Virus record (IMG/VR): IMGVR_UViG_3300025131_000021
Location: 1 to 64,000 of that record
DNA: 64,000 nucleotides
Reading direction: 5' to 3' (one strand)
Source of the DNA: a virus
Shown here: one piece after another, positions 18,886 to 27,454 of the stretch
Layout of the letters: each line of letters starts with the position of its first letter
How positions within the stretch are numbered: position 1 is the stretch's first letter
Position numbers and translations under genes: made by a program
The notes under the pieces: generated by a model
What the model was told of the DNA's origin: nothing
What the model saw: the letters and a program-made list of their open reading frames with translations, nothing else
Database searches by the model: none

Positions 18886-18897
18886 TATATTTCTCTC

Positions 18898-19527
18898 CTA
18901 CTTATTGAGTTCATTTATAAACCCAAGTATTTGTTTCTGTAAATGCGATTGAGCTCGCCTATCGTGCGTTGTCGCTTCTGCTAACCTAGTTAAAATATTA
19001 GCACCATTCATATTTTGCAAAGCCTCATAAATTGGCTTTGGATATGCATCTGGAGCACTCGGCTGAGCAACAATATCTACAGTTACAATTTCAAAATCAC
19101 TAACTTTGCCTCCTTCGGAAACGTTACCGCTTCCTCTAGAACTTACACCAAGTTTAACACCTGATTCTAGCAAAGTCTTGACTATATTACCCATCGGCGT
19201 TGGTAAAATTTTAAGTTTACCTACGCCATCTGAGCCTTTCATACCCATTTCGGTTATCATGTGACTTACACGATCCAGATTAACCGTTAAATCGTCCGGA
19301 TGATCTGCTTCGCCTAACACTGAAAACCCATGGTTAATTTTTTCCTGCAGTGATTGAACTGCGGAGGCAATTTCATTAATTGGGTAAACCCGGGAGTTTT
19401 GATTTTTAACATCACCTTGAATAAAAACGCCATTCATGAAAAGGTTCTTGTCAGATCCTTCACCTTCTGTGACAGTTTCTACGTTTATCGCGGCTTGTTC
19501 AAAACTCAACTTTTCAATTAACTTCAT
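18898..19527 (-). CDS. gp21: Prohead core protein and protease gp21
   Basis: 209 residues. Serine protease of the herpes/HK97-assemblin fold that matures the prohead. Visible hallmarks: NLFMNGVFIQGDVKNQNSRV-YP (conserved Asn-x-Arg-x-Tyr region), HGFSVLGEADHPDD with the probable catalytic His, and GVKLGVSSRGSG with the probable catalytic Ser, followed by VDIVAQPSAPDA. AAGGA lies upstream of the ATG. Lies between the acidic core protein and gp22, as in T4. Confidence 0.93.
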   Translation of the reverse strand: MKLIEKLSFEQAAINVETVTEGEGSDKNLFMNGVFIQGDVKNQNSRVYPINEIASAVQSLQEKINHGFSVLGEADHPDDLTVNLDRVSHMITEMGMKGSDGVGKLKILPTPMGNIVKTLLESGVKLGVSSRGSGNVSEGGKVSDFEIVTVDIVAQPSAPDAYPKPIYEALQNMNGANILTRLAEATTHDRRAQSHLQKQILGFINELNK

Positions 19528-19536
19528 TGTTTATCC

Positions 19537-20445
19537 TTAAGATCCCATTGGGCTCTTTTTATTGTCTGCATGTTCTACATTGTCTGCTGACTCTGACGAA
19601 CCTTTAGGTGCTTTATTACCTGGCTGGTTGACATTTCCTGCTGTATCTTCGGAAACACTACCTACACCATGATCACCTTCGGATCCTGAATTAGCCATAT
19701 TAACAGCCTTTCCACCCATATCATTTTTACCTGCTACGGGAGACTTTTGAGCTCCACCGTCGGCACCAACTGGATCACTAGGATCTTTAACTGCTACCAT
19801 ATTTGCGGCTTCTTCGATTTCTTCGAAATCTTCCTCAACTGTTTCAGCAACTCCGTCCTGCTCAACTGATTCCATTTCAGGCATTTCTTCTTCTGCATCC
19901 ATGGCATCCATTGGCATTTCGTCGTCCATTGGTACTTCTTCTTCAGCACCACCGACTAATTCCATAAACTCTGCTTTTAAGCGATCTAATGCTTCTTCAG
20001 CATCTACGAACGCCTGGTCAACTTCTGGGTCGCCAGTTTCTTCTCCGCCTTCGGCGTCGTCCATTGGCATTTCTTCTTCGTCGTCCATTTCGTCTTCACT
20101 ATACATTTCTTCTGACTCAATTTCTTCTAAGTCCGAATCAACTGCATTAGTTACTTCGTCAGTAAAATCCTGTTCAGGATTCCTAACGATTGCTTCGTCT
20201 ACGTCTTCTTTATCGTCTTTGTCTTCGTCTTTGCTTGCCTCGTCTACTTGTTCCGAATCTTCGTCGACTTCTTCTTTCTTTTCATCAAGAATTTCGTCTT
20301 CAGTGACTTCATCTTCGGCAACGAGGTTCTCATAAATTCCACGAGCCTTTTCCACAAATACATCATGAAGAAGGTCGCTTGCTTTGTCCGTTTCCTCGTT
20401 TATAATGTATTCGAGGACCTTTTCTAATTTATCTCGTGTAGTCAT
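19537..20445 (-). CDS. Acidic prohead core protein, gp67-like N-terminus
   Basis: 302 residues, extremely acidic (long runs of E/D, for example EEMPMDDAEGGEETGDPEVD). The first ~45 residues (KLEKVLEYIINEETDKASDL, then DVFVEKARGIYENL) resemble the N-terminus of T4 gp67, an 80-residue prohead core protein that also turns into an acidic tail. The C-terminal ~70 residues are low complexity and rich in G/S/N. If gp67-like, it is greatly extended. It would be an internal scaffold component cleaved by gp21. TAGGAG lies before the ATG. The call rests on composition, position and short N-terminal resemblance. Confidence 0.65.
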   Translation of the reverse strand: MTTRDKLEKVLEYIINEETDKASDLLHDVFVEKARGIYENLVAEDEVTEDEILDEKKEEVDEDSEQVDEASKDEDKDDKEDVDEAIVRNPEQDFTDEVTNAVDSDLEEIESEEMYSEDEMDDEEEMPMDDAEGGEETGDPEVDQAFVDAEEALDRLKAEFMELVGGAEEEVPMDDEMPMDAMDAEEEMPEMESVEQDGVAETVEEDFEEIEEAANMVAVKDPSDPVGADGGAQKSPVAGKNDMGGKAVNMANSGSEGDHGVGSVSEDTAGNVNQPGNKAPKGSSESADNVEHADNKKSPMGS

Positions 20446-20514
20446 AACAACTCCTATAACAAAATTGTTGTATATGTTTATTTAATATATGAAATCAAAA
20501 GTGTACTAAAACGG

Positions 20515-21699
20515 CTAAAAAACGGCGAGTTTTGGAAGATTTTTTATTATTTTTGAATTTTTATTGGTAAGCTCTGTAATTTTCTTTTCAAAAAGTGGGT
20601 AAAATTCATGTGTTTTTAACAGTGATCTGTCTGTTTTATTACTATTTTTAAGTGCCTTATGAAATTTAAATTCTTCTGCTAATCTAACTGCTATTAAAAA
20701 TAACTCATAAATGTTAGTAAAATCGTCATAAACTTCTCCTATACGCATATTCTGACTAATCAAATCTGTCCTTATTTCGGCGTTGTTTATAAGTTTGTTA
20801 ATAATAGCGTTATTATCAACCTCCTGTATAACACTATCAATTTCAATACCATTGTGGTCTCTTATATGTTTTTTATACATTTTAGTATGCTTAAACATAT
20901 CTAAATTAGGGTAAATTAATGGATATTTTTCATATTTGTTAAGTCTAATATATGCATTTATTATACTCTTAACAACATTATAATCCAACTTTAAATTAAG
21001 TCGCTGGCTTAATAACATTACTTTATCAATATCTAAAATATCCATCATTGGCACATTTATTATTTTATCATGTTGTTGTAATATTGGAATAGCCTCAGGA
21101 GCTAATCCATAATTGTGTGGCCACGTAAATTCTAACATGTGATACAACATATTACTAATTGTACTAAAATAATCGTTGTCTGACCAGTCATTAATTATTT
21201 CTTTGTGCCCTCCCCCGTCGGTCCAACCTGGTATGTGGAAAAAACATCTATCCATAAAAATTTTTATGGCTTGTAATGAAAGTTCATGCATAGGATTTAA
21301 ATAAACATTTATTACAAATCTATTGTCACTTAACAGTTGAACAATATCATCGTTATCAAATATTCTTCTAGCATGTATAAAATAAACTTGTTGTGTATTG
21401 GGAGGAAAATGTTTTTCAAATTGTAATATTTCATCAACTGTTATACGATGATTAGAACGAATACTATCGCCGGTGTCGTTAAAATTGTGTGAGTACAATG
21501 ATTCTAATGAACTACCGGAATCCCAATTAACACTTGAATCAATAGTTATTTTACTATCAATAAATTTTTCTGATTCAAATATATGTGTAAAACGATCTTC
21601 GGGATTAGCAAAATAAACTTGTGGGGAGGTTTGTAATATCCTACATAATAAATTTGCACTTACAAATGCAGGACCTGCAACAATAACATGATTTGACAT
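20515..21699 (-). CDS. Unknown protein, weakly sulfotransferase-like N-terminus
   Basis: 394 residues. The start VIVAGPAFVSANLLCRILQT followed by SPQVYF resembles the strand-P-loop-helix opening of PAPS-dependent sulfotransferases (G-x-x-R-S-G/T-x-x-L), but the usual Arg-Ser/Gly is absent, so activity is doubtful. Remaining sequence is helix-rich and Asn/Ile/Lys-rich, with no recognised motif. It interrupts the head cluster between the acidic core protein and the small gene next to the portal. Another possibility is a glycan- or nucleotide-modifying enzyme. I do not recognise the family. Confidence 0.55.
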   Translation of the reverse strand: MSNHVIVAGPAFVSANLLCRILQTSPQVYFANPEDRFTHIFESEKFIDSKITIDSSVNWDSGSSLESLYSHNFNDTGDSIRSNHRITVDEILQFEKHFPPNTQQVYFIHARRIFDNDDIVQLLSDNRFVINVYLNPMHELSLQAIKIFMDRCFFHIPGWTDGGGHKEIINDWSDNDYFSTISNMLYHMLEFTWPHNYGLAPEAIPILQQHDKIINVPMMDILDIDKVMLLSQRLNLKLDYNVVKSIINAYIRLNKYEKYPLIYPNLDMFKHTKMYKKHIRDHNGIEIDSVIQEVDNNAIINKLINNAEIRTDLISQNMRIGEVYDDFTNIYELFLIAVRLAEEFKFHKALKNSNKTDRSLLKTHEFYPLFEKKITELTNKNSKIIKNLPKLAVF

Positions 21700-21701
21700 T
21701 A

Positions 21702-21902
21702 CTACATAGATTCTGGGGCCATAGGGCGTGAATAAATTTTATCAAAAAATTCTTTTCTTTTAATAAGATCTACTTTTTTAATCTCTTGCATTTTGCGTAA
21801 TTTATTTAAATGTCGCAAAGTAAGTCTTACCTTACGAGTATCGCTTGGTTGTTGCTTAACTCGTTTATCTTCGTCGGCTTCATAAAATTCAAATATTTTC
21901 AT
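21702..21902 (-). CDS. Small basic protein next to portal
   Basis: 66 residues, strongly basic and helical (RKVRLTLRHLNKLRKMQEIK, then KRKEFFDKIYSRP). Its ATG overlaps the portal stop by 4 nt (ATG/TGA overlap at 21899-21902), so it is translationally coupled. Small genes at this place in T4-like genomes are often prohead core components; the acidic gp67-like protein nearby would be a natural electrostatic partner. Function inferred from position only. Confidence 0.6.
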   Translation of the reverse strand: MKIFEFYEADEDKRVKQQPSDTRKVRLTLRHLNKLRKMQEIKKVDLIKRKEFFDKIYSRPMAPESM

Positions 21903-23614
21903 TGTACTGCTCCTGGTTCTGGAGGTGGCGGTTGTTCCGCTCCTGATATCGGACTTTCGGATCCACCCTCAACAGGTGCTTCAGCATCCATTTCTGCATC
22001 AGCCATGTCATCTAGTCCTGGCTCCATTTCTGTATCAACTGGTCGTACACCGACTGCACTTAAATTATCAACTGCCTCTGCGTCACCACCTGGTGTTACT
22101 CCAGCCTGTATTGGGTTTTCTTCTGCCCACATTTCTTCATTTTCAACAATCTCATCTTCATTAAGATTTAAGTACTTCTTAAGAGTAAATCTACGTGCTA
22201 AGAATGGTACTTCTGCTAATGCACCAAATACATTTGCTCGTTGTTGGTTAAGTTCTATTTCTCTATATTCCGAAAAACTTTGTGGTTCTACAAATACTAA
22301 ATCAAATAAACTACTATCAACATTAACACCTCTAAACTTTAAAAACAACTTAAACTCTCTATCAAATTCGGGTGCCATTAATGATTGTAATCGTTGACAA
22401 TATTTTGTAAATCTAAATTCTTGAATAAATGCAGTTCCTACTCGTCCGTCAACAAAACTAGCCGTTCCATCATCTGGACCTGTAGGCAAATATGAACTTG
22501 GAATTCTTAATGCTCTTAACATTTTATTTGTAAAATATCTTAAGTCGTCTATCTGTCCTAAGTTTTCTCCACCCGGTAATGTTTCTACTTTTGAACCACG
22601 CCCTTCAGCAGTTTGTGCAAAGAAATAATCTTCCATAACACTAAGTGGATTATAACTAGCATCTAGAACAGTTGCTCCACCACCTGTACGTGATGGAATA
22701 CGTCTTTGATGTATTTCATTTTTAACACGTTCAACAAAACCCATTGCTTTATGCGAAGGCATGTTTCCTACATCAATATAAAATACTCTACGTTCAGGTG
22801 CTCTTTGTACCCTGTAAATTATAATAGCATCTTCAAGTAATTCTTTTTGCTTATATGTTTTATAAACAGCATCTAATACACTTTGTCCAAACGGCCAGTT
22901 TGAATCTAACCCTTCAGTTAAACTTAAATGTATCATATGCTCTGCATCAACACCATATTCTTTAATTGAATCGGAAAGAGCTTGTGATGCGTTTTGATAT
23001 TGTTGATTTTGTACTATACCGCCTTGTTGCATTGTTTGCATACTAGAATAATTGTCTGAGTGCGATATAATTTCACTAGCAGTTTTTTCTTGTAAATTTA
23101 GTTGTAAATTACGTACAATATATTGTTCTATCTCTTTACCTTTTGCTTCGTTGATAATTGCTTTAGAAACATCTGCTGGATTAACCCATGTCCATTCGTA
23201 TGTTTCTGGATCACGAATAAAAAATTGATCTCCATACTTTAATGTACTACGAAACATTCTCCATAAACGTGTATCCCAATCATTAATGTTTGACCATTGT
23301 TTTAATGCTTTTTTGAGTACATCAATTTCGGCTTCAGTTGCTTCGTCTTTAAAATTAAACTCAAAAGCCATATGATCGTTGTTACGTTGTTGCGTACAAA
23401 ATTCAGATAATGTATCAAGTGCGGCATTTACTTCGCTATCAACATCAATCTGATCATACTGCATATAACGTTCAACACGGTTTGGTTGTCCAGTATATAC
23501 TTCTGGTAACCAACTATGAAAGCGATTATGCGAGTTCGATAATTGTGTACCTGACGTTTTTTGTTGTAATTTTTCTATATTAGCACTTCTAAAGTGCTTT
23601 CTCCATCCAGCCAT
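21899..23614 (-). CDS. gp20: Portal vertex protein gp20
   Basis: 571 residues. Dodecameric portal at the head vertex through which DNA is packaged and to which the tail joins. Family features: VERYMQYDQIDVDSEVNAAL near residue 50, MFRSTLKYGDQFFI near 120, TGGGATVLDASYNPLSVMED near 310, EGRGSKVETLPGGENLG-IDDLRYF, and LRIPSSYLP. The last ~70 residues are Pro/Glu/Ala-rich and unstructured. A late-type octamer lies 22 nt upstream of the ATG. Confidence 0.95.
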   Translation of the reverse strand: MAGWRKHFRSANIEKLQQKTSGTQLSNSHNRFHSWLPEVYTGQPNRVERYMQYDQIDVDSEVNAALDTLSEFCTQQRNNDHMAFEFNFKDEATEAEIDVLKKALKQWSNINDWDTRLWRMFRSTLKYGDQFFIRDPETYEWTWVNPADVSKAIINEAKGKEIEQYIVRNLQLNLQEKTASEIISHSDNYSSMQTMQQGGIVQNQQYQNASQALSDSIKEYGVDAEHMIHLSLTEGLDSNWPFGQSVLDAVYKTYKQKELLEDAIIIYRVQRAPERRVFYIDVGNMPSHKAMGFVERVKNEIHQRRIPSRTGGGATVLDASYNPLSVMEDYFFAQTAEGRGSKVETLPGGENLGQIDDLRYFTNKMLRALRIPSSYLPTGPDDGTASFVDGRVGTAFIQEFRFTKYCQRLQSLMAPEFDREFKLFLKFRGVNVDSSLFDLVFVEPQSFSEYREIELNQQRANVFGALAEVPFLARRFTLKKYLNLNEDEIVENEEMWAEENPIQAGVTPGGDAEAVDNLSAVGVRPVDTEMEPGLDDMADAEMDAEAPVEGGSESPISGAEQPPPPEPGAVQ

Positions 23615-23636
23615 GGTTAACCTTGATTATTTGTTG

Positions 23637-23644
23637 TATTTATT
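23637..23644 (-). promoter_or_regulatory. T4 late-type promoter octamer (AATAAATA)
   Basis: AATAAATA on the minus strand, 22 nt before the gp20 ATG and just upstream in the gap after the tape-measure-like gene. Would drive the head operon gp20 to gp23. Confidence 0.5.
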
Positions 23645-23647
23645 GTT

Positions 23648-25495
23648 TTAGTTAGAGAAGTAATCTCGTAAAGCTCGGTCTTGTTGTGCATTAGATCTCT
23701 GAAGTCGTGTATTCTCTTGAACTGTACTTGTTGTTTCAATTGCCGCTTTAACTTGTTCCTTAATTCCACCAGTCAGAGCCTCTATGTCTCTACCCAACCT
23801 TCCTAAAAAGTTTGAAAAGTTTTCATTTAATTTTAGTAATGCTGAAGTATTTTCAGATAATGCTACTTGATTTTCAGTACCAGTTCCTGAAACGGTAGCA
23901 GTAGGGGCTATTCCAACACCGTTGGTAGATTTACTTTTAAATAACATTTGTATAAATTCTGATTCTCCAAGTGATTGCGCCTGGGCTCTAAGTTGTGTAT
24001 TTAAATCCATCCCTGATGCACCAAAAAAATCATCTGCTAACCCTTTCATCCGATTTGGAGTCTTAATTAAGTAATCAAGCACGGCTTGCTCGGTTAATCC
24101 TGTTTCTTTTCCTATATCCTGTAACATTGATGTTAATGTTTCTGCAGTTTCAAATCCCATGGCCTTCAATGTACTAACAGTACCTTTAATTGCACTCTCT
24201 GCACCTAGTGCCATTTTAGTTACAGTATCACCCTCTTTTATTCGGGCTCTAATAGCGGCTAGTTCCTCTTCGTTTACTGCTCTCTGAACAGTACCTAGTT
24301 TCATGTGTAACTTTATACCATCATTAAACATTGATTGTTGTATATAATATTCTGACTCGCGACCAGATTTTATTTCTTCATTAAACCGTCTTGCAGAGGC
24401 TAATGCAGATGTACCTGTGCCATCTTTTATATACTGCATCATTTGTTCTAAGCCTTCCATTGTTACATCAGTGGCCGCAACCAGTTGTTTCATATCTTCA
24501 CTGGATCCTGCTAATCCTAAACCAGTAGTTACCATTTGAGTAATTTGATTGGCTATTTCTGTACCGTCTTCGCCAAACTGAGAAGTTAATATTCCAACTA
24601 ATTCTTGTTGGCGTCTTTGAACTGCGGCAGTATCTCCGCCCTGGGCTTGAATTTGTGCTAGATAAGTTTGCAACGGTACACCAGAACCTGCTTGTTGTTG
24701 TGCTAACAATATTTCTCGTCTATCTCTACCTGTAATCTGTGCCATTGCAGTTGCTTCGTCAGCCATTGCTAATATTGCATCTCTAGCCCGATTTGCGGCT
24801 AAGTCTCCTTGGATTCCTTGCATTCTTTGTATTTCTAATTGCCCAACTAATAAATCATTTAACTCTTCTTGTCGCATGCCATACATACCCATTTGAGCTA
24901 AATTTATTGTAAGTTCCTCTGATAAGGCACCAAATCGTTGTGCAGACTCTATTGCAGAGTCTCCTAGATTTCGAATAGTTATGCCATTCTCTATTAGTAT
25001 ACTATTAAAAGCATCAATTGTCAACCTAGAACTCGCGGCCGCTTGTGCAATTCGTGTCATTTCCCCACTTAAACCAAGTCCAACATTTGATAAATCTCTA
25101 ACACGTCTAACATATCCATCCATCATTGTCATGGCAGTTGCAAATATACCTGTACCATCATCAACAAGTTGTGATAAACTTTTAAATGAACCATCTACTT
25201 TATCAAGGTTTCTAATAAGTTTTCCTAATTGTCCAGTTGCTCCCGTAATTAACTTACCAAAGCCGCTTATCCAGTTCGCTGGATTTAATCCACCACCAAA
25301 AGCACCTCCAGATTTTATTGCTTGAACAGTTGCTCTAGTACCTTTAGTAATTGCCTGTTGTGTTTGATTGCCTTCATCAACAGAGGTACTTCTTACACCT
25401 TTTATTGCTTCTACTAATTCTTGTAATGTTTGCTCATTAGCCCATTCAGGATAGTCTACTCCCTGTTCTAATGCTGACATTGAAACTCGTGGCAT
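23648..25495 (-). CDS. Tape-measure-like tail protein (candidate gp29)
   Basis: 615 residues, close to T4 gp29 (590 aa). Predominantly helical, with Gly/Ala-rich amphipathic stretches (AFGGGLNPANWISGFGKLIT, RIAQAAASSRLTIDAFNSIL, RFGALSEELTINLAQMGMYG) of the kind seen in tape-measure proteins. The C-terminus is a coiled coil (ENFSNFLGRLGRDIEALTGG). It is transcribed divergently from gp26 plus its frameshift product; in many phages the tail assembly chaperone pair sits beside the tape-measure gene, which supports the call. gp29-type assignment is by context and fold impression, not direct similarity. Confidence 0.55.
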   Translation of the reverse strand: MPRVSMSALEQGVDYPEWANEQTLQELVEAIKGVRSTSVDEGNQTQQAITKGTRATVQAIKSGGAFGGGLNPANWISGFGKLITGATGQLGKLIRNLDKVDGSFKSLSQLVDDGTGIFATAMTMMDGYVRRVRDLSNVGLGLSGEMTRIAQAAASSRLTIDAFNSILIENGITIRNLGDSAIESAQRFGALSEELTINLAQMGMYGMRQEELNDLLVGQLEIQRMQGIQGDLAANRARDAILAMADEATAMAQITGRDRREILLAQQQAGSGVPLQTYLAQIQAQGGDTAAVQRRQQELVGILTSQFGEDGTEIANQITQMVTTGLGLAGSSEDMKQLVAATDVTMEGLEQMMQYIKDGTGTSALASARRFNEEIKSGRESEYYIQQSMFNDGIKLHMKLGTVQRAVNEEELAAIRARIKEGDTVTKMALGAESAIKGTVSTLKAMGFETAETLTSMLQDIGKETGLTEQAVLDYLIKTPNRMKGLADDFFGASGMDLNTQLRAQAQSLGESEFIQMLFKSKSTNGVGIAPTATVSGTGTENQVALSENTSALLKLNENFSNFLGRLGRDIEALTGGIKEQVKAAIETTSTVQENTRLQRSNAQQDRALRDYFSN

Positions 25496-25504
25496 TTTCG
25501 TCCT

Positions 25505-25512
25505 TATAAATA
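25505..25512 (+). promoter_or_regulatory. T4 late promoter octamer (TATAAATA, perfect)
   Basis: Exact TATAAATA, 28 nt before the gp26 ATG at 25541. The only perfect match to the T4 late consensus noted in this window. Confidence 0.65.
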
Positions 25513-25530
25513 CGATTGAACACTTTCTTA

Positions 25531-25538
25531 TATTTATT
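25531..25538 (-). promoter_or_regulatory. T4 late-type promoter octamer (AATAAATA)
   Basis: AATAAATA on the minus strand, 35 nt before the tape-measure-like ATG at 25495, within the same 45-bp gap as the plus-strand octamer, so the gap would be a divergent late promoter pair. Confidence 0.45.
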
Positions 25539-25540
25539 CT

Positions 25541-26368
25541 ATGGAAAACCCCTTAAAACAATACTTTAGGGCGCCTGGTGCTTTTATCAAGTTACCTAGT
25601 AAAGGTATGTTCTATTCAGTTCCTCCTAAACTTTCAGTAGAAGGGGAATTAGCAATTTATCCAATGACAGCAGAAGATGAGCTGTGGCTTAAAAATCCTG
25701 ATGCATTATTAAATGGAGAAGCACTAAAGCGAATTGTTGCTAGTTGTGCCCCTGATATTCATAATCCAGAAGAAACTACAATAGCCGATGCTGATGTTAT
25801 TATGGTTACTGCAAGATTTGTTACATATGGTGATGATCTTACAGTTTCTAGCGAATGTCCAACTTGTCGTGAAAATACAGATTATTCATTTAAACTTCCT
25901 GATATAATTGCTAACATTAGAGAAATGCCTGCGGAAACTTTTGTAAACATAAACGAACTAAAAGTATTTTTAAAACCCTCAACAGTTGCATTACAAACAA
26001 AACAAGGAGTAGCGGCACTTCAGTATAGAATGTTGCTTAATAAACTTGCGGTTGAAAACAAAGAACCCGAAGAAAGGCAACAAGAATTATTAAAATCATT
26101 TGCTCATAATGTTACTACAATGCAATTTGAAACATTAAGAGAAAATATTGTTAAAATTGAAATGCCTGATGGTAATCATGTTTCAAATAAAGATCATGTT
26201 AAAGACTGGTTGAGGAATATTAAAAAAGTTGAGTTTGATGCTCTAAATAGTAAAATTGACGACTTAAATAATTCTGGTACCGACATTGATTATAACGCAG
26301 AATGCCGGGCATGTTCGCACAAATATAATACCAGGATTAGCATGGATCCAATATCTTTTTTCGGATAA
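25541..26368 (+). CDS. gp26: Baseplate hub/tail chaperone gp26
   Basis: 275 residues. Matches the T4-type gp26 family of marine phages: N-terminal FRAPGAFIKLPSKGMFY, then YPMTAEDELWLKNPDALLNG and two CxxC knuckles (SECPTCREN near residue 108 and AECRACSHK near 257) that probably bind one zinc. T4 gp26 is needed for baseplate hub assembly. The reading frame ends ...SFFG-stop, with a T-TTT-TTC slippery heptamer immediately before the stop (see the frameshift entry). Lone plus-strand gene between two minus-strand blocks, preceded by a perfect late octamer. Confidence 0.85.
   Translation: MENPLKQYFRAPGAFIKLPSKGMFYSVPPKLSVEGELAIYPMTAEDELWLKNPDALLNGEALKRIVASCAPDIHNPEETTIADADVIMVTARFVTYGDDLTVSSECPTCRENTDYSFKLPDIIANIREMPAETFVNINELKVFLKPSTVALQTKQGVAALQYRMLLNKLAVENKEPEERQQELLKSFAHNVTTMQFETLRENIVKIEMPDGNHVSNKDHVKDWLRNIKKVEFDALNSKIDDLNNSGTDIDYNAECRACSHKYNTRISMDPISFFG
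26356..26362 (+). other. -1 ribosomal slippery site T TTT TTC
   Basis: In the gp26 frame the codons are TCT TTT TTC GGA TAA. The heptamer T_TTT_TTC is a canonical X_XXY_YYZ slip site (tRNA-Phe can re-pair on TTT in the -1 frame), ending 3 nt before the stop. The -1 frame is open from 26341 to the TAG at 26596-26598. I see only weak hairpin potential downstream. Confidence 0.7.
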
Positions 26369-26598
26369 GGCTTCTTGACGCAGGATGGGATAACATCGAC
26401 TCGCTAGTTGAGGAGTTTTGGACCGAAAGCGATCAATTTACTAAAGGTTTATTAGAACTAGTTGTTAATACCGAAGGTACGGTATCATACGAAGATGTGA
26501 CAAAAATGAGTGCCAAGGAAAGAAAACTATTAATTGAAGTTGTTAATGAACGTAATGAGAAATTAAATAAACAAATGCAGGAAAATTCTAGAAAGTAG
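26362..26598 (+). CDS. -1 frameshift extension of gp26 (gp51-like position)
   Basis: 78 codons plus stop, starting CGG ATA AGG (RIRLLDAGWDNIDSLVEEFW) and ending MQENSRK. The -1 frame contains no ATG, GTG or TTG before residue ~40, so independent initiation of the whole ORF is unlikely. Joined through the slip at 26362, the product would be about 352 residues (gp26 residues 1-274 plus 78). The extension is acidic at the front and helical/charged at the back (MSAKERKLLIEVVNERNEKL), resembling the T-part of gpG/gpGT tail assembly chaperones; in T4, gp51 acts with gp26 in hub assembly, so it may be a gp51 equivalent. Its 3' end overlaps the convergent gene by 11 nt. Confidence 0.65.
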   Translation, partial: RIRLLDAGWDNIDSLVEEFWTESDQFTKGLLELVVNTEGTVSYEDVTKMSAKERKLLIEVVNERNEKLNKQMQENSRK

Positions 26599-27454
26599 AC
26601 GGCATATCATAGTCTCTACGAGTATTACTCCAATGAGCATTTATACCATCCCATTTTTGAGAAACTTTAGCCATTGCTTTCCAAGACATTTCTTCCTTAG
26701 GTATTTTAGTTGCAGGTTCTCTTATTAATTTATGAGGTAATGGATTTTTGTATGTACGTAATTTTACATTTGAATATTTGTAGATATGTGACCATCCAGT
26801 ATGTGTATGAAAATGTCTTTCTTTTATTTTAGGATCTGTTATACAAAATTTCATAATATCTAGAATAGGTTCATATAACATTTTTGAAGCACTATGACTT
26901 CCAAAGTATACTATATCTACAATTTTTGTTTTGCCACGTTTTAAAGTCATATCTGTTGTATACATGCCATCAGGCTCTTTATTTTTTGCCCAACTTATTG
27001 CATCTTCAATGGGAGCGGCCGCATTATAGTTTATAGCACAATCTAATCGCATTCTATATACAATGTCGTAATTATCTTCTAATAATTTAAAACTATTATA
27101 TGCACTAAAAAACATGCCGTATGCTTGATAATTTCCTGCATGTCCAATTTCATGTTCTGTTTCTTGTTTTTCAGGATCTCCCCAATAGCAACAATCTGGA
27201 TTTTCTTCAAGCCATTCGTCTATAATATTATACCCTGTAATTTCTATACGTTTAAAAGGATAACAATCATTTAAATCTCGTTTTAATTTTTCTAAATCAT
27301 GTTTTACAACGACTTCGGCTACTGTTTGAGTATCCCATGTATGTAAGTAATAATCAACAGAGGTTTCCTCAGTTTCAAAATATTTTCGATTGAATAAACA
27401 TCCTATATCTGCAAACCGAGGTTGTCCACTAAAACATACTGCTACTTTTTTCAT
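26588..27454 (-). CDS. Glycosyltransferase-like protein (CFSGQPR family)
   Basis: 288 residues. Opens KKVAVCFSGQPRF, followed by YYLHTWD, the start typical of a family of putative glycosyltransferases common in marine phages and their hosts. YDIVYRMRLDCAINY at ~130 gives the R-x-D element of that family in place of a DxD motif. The C-terminus is basic. Last gene of the minus-strand operon; ATG/TGA overlap with the GDPD-like gene (27451-27454). Probable role in capsule, LPS or virion glycan modification. The substrate cannot be inferred. Confidence 0.6.
   Translation of the reverse strand: MKKVAVCFSGQPRFADIGCLFNRKYFETEETSVDYYLHTWDTQTVAEVVVKHDLEKLKRDLNDCYPFKRIEITGYNIIDEWLEENPDCCYWGDPEKQETEHEIGHAGNYQAYGMFFSAYNSFKLLEDNYDIVYRMRLDCAINYNAAAPIEDAISWAKNKEPDGMYTTDMTLKRGKTKIVDIVYFGSHSASKMLYEPILDIMKFCITDPKIKERHFHTHTGWSHIYKYSNVKLRTYKNPLPHKLIREPATKIPKEEMSWKAMAKVSQKWDGINAHWSNTRRDYDMPSTF

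Noticed and set aside
19901-20335. 144-aa Ser-rich plus-strand ORF
   Set aside because: Antisense shadow of the Glu/Asp-rich acidic core gene.
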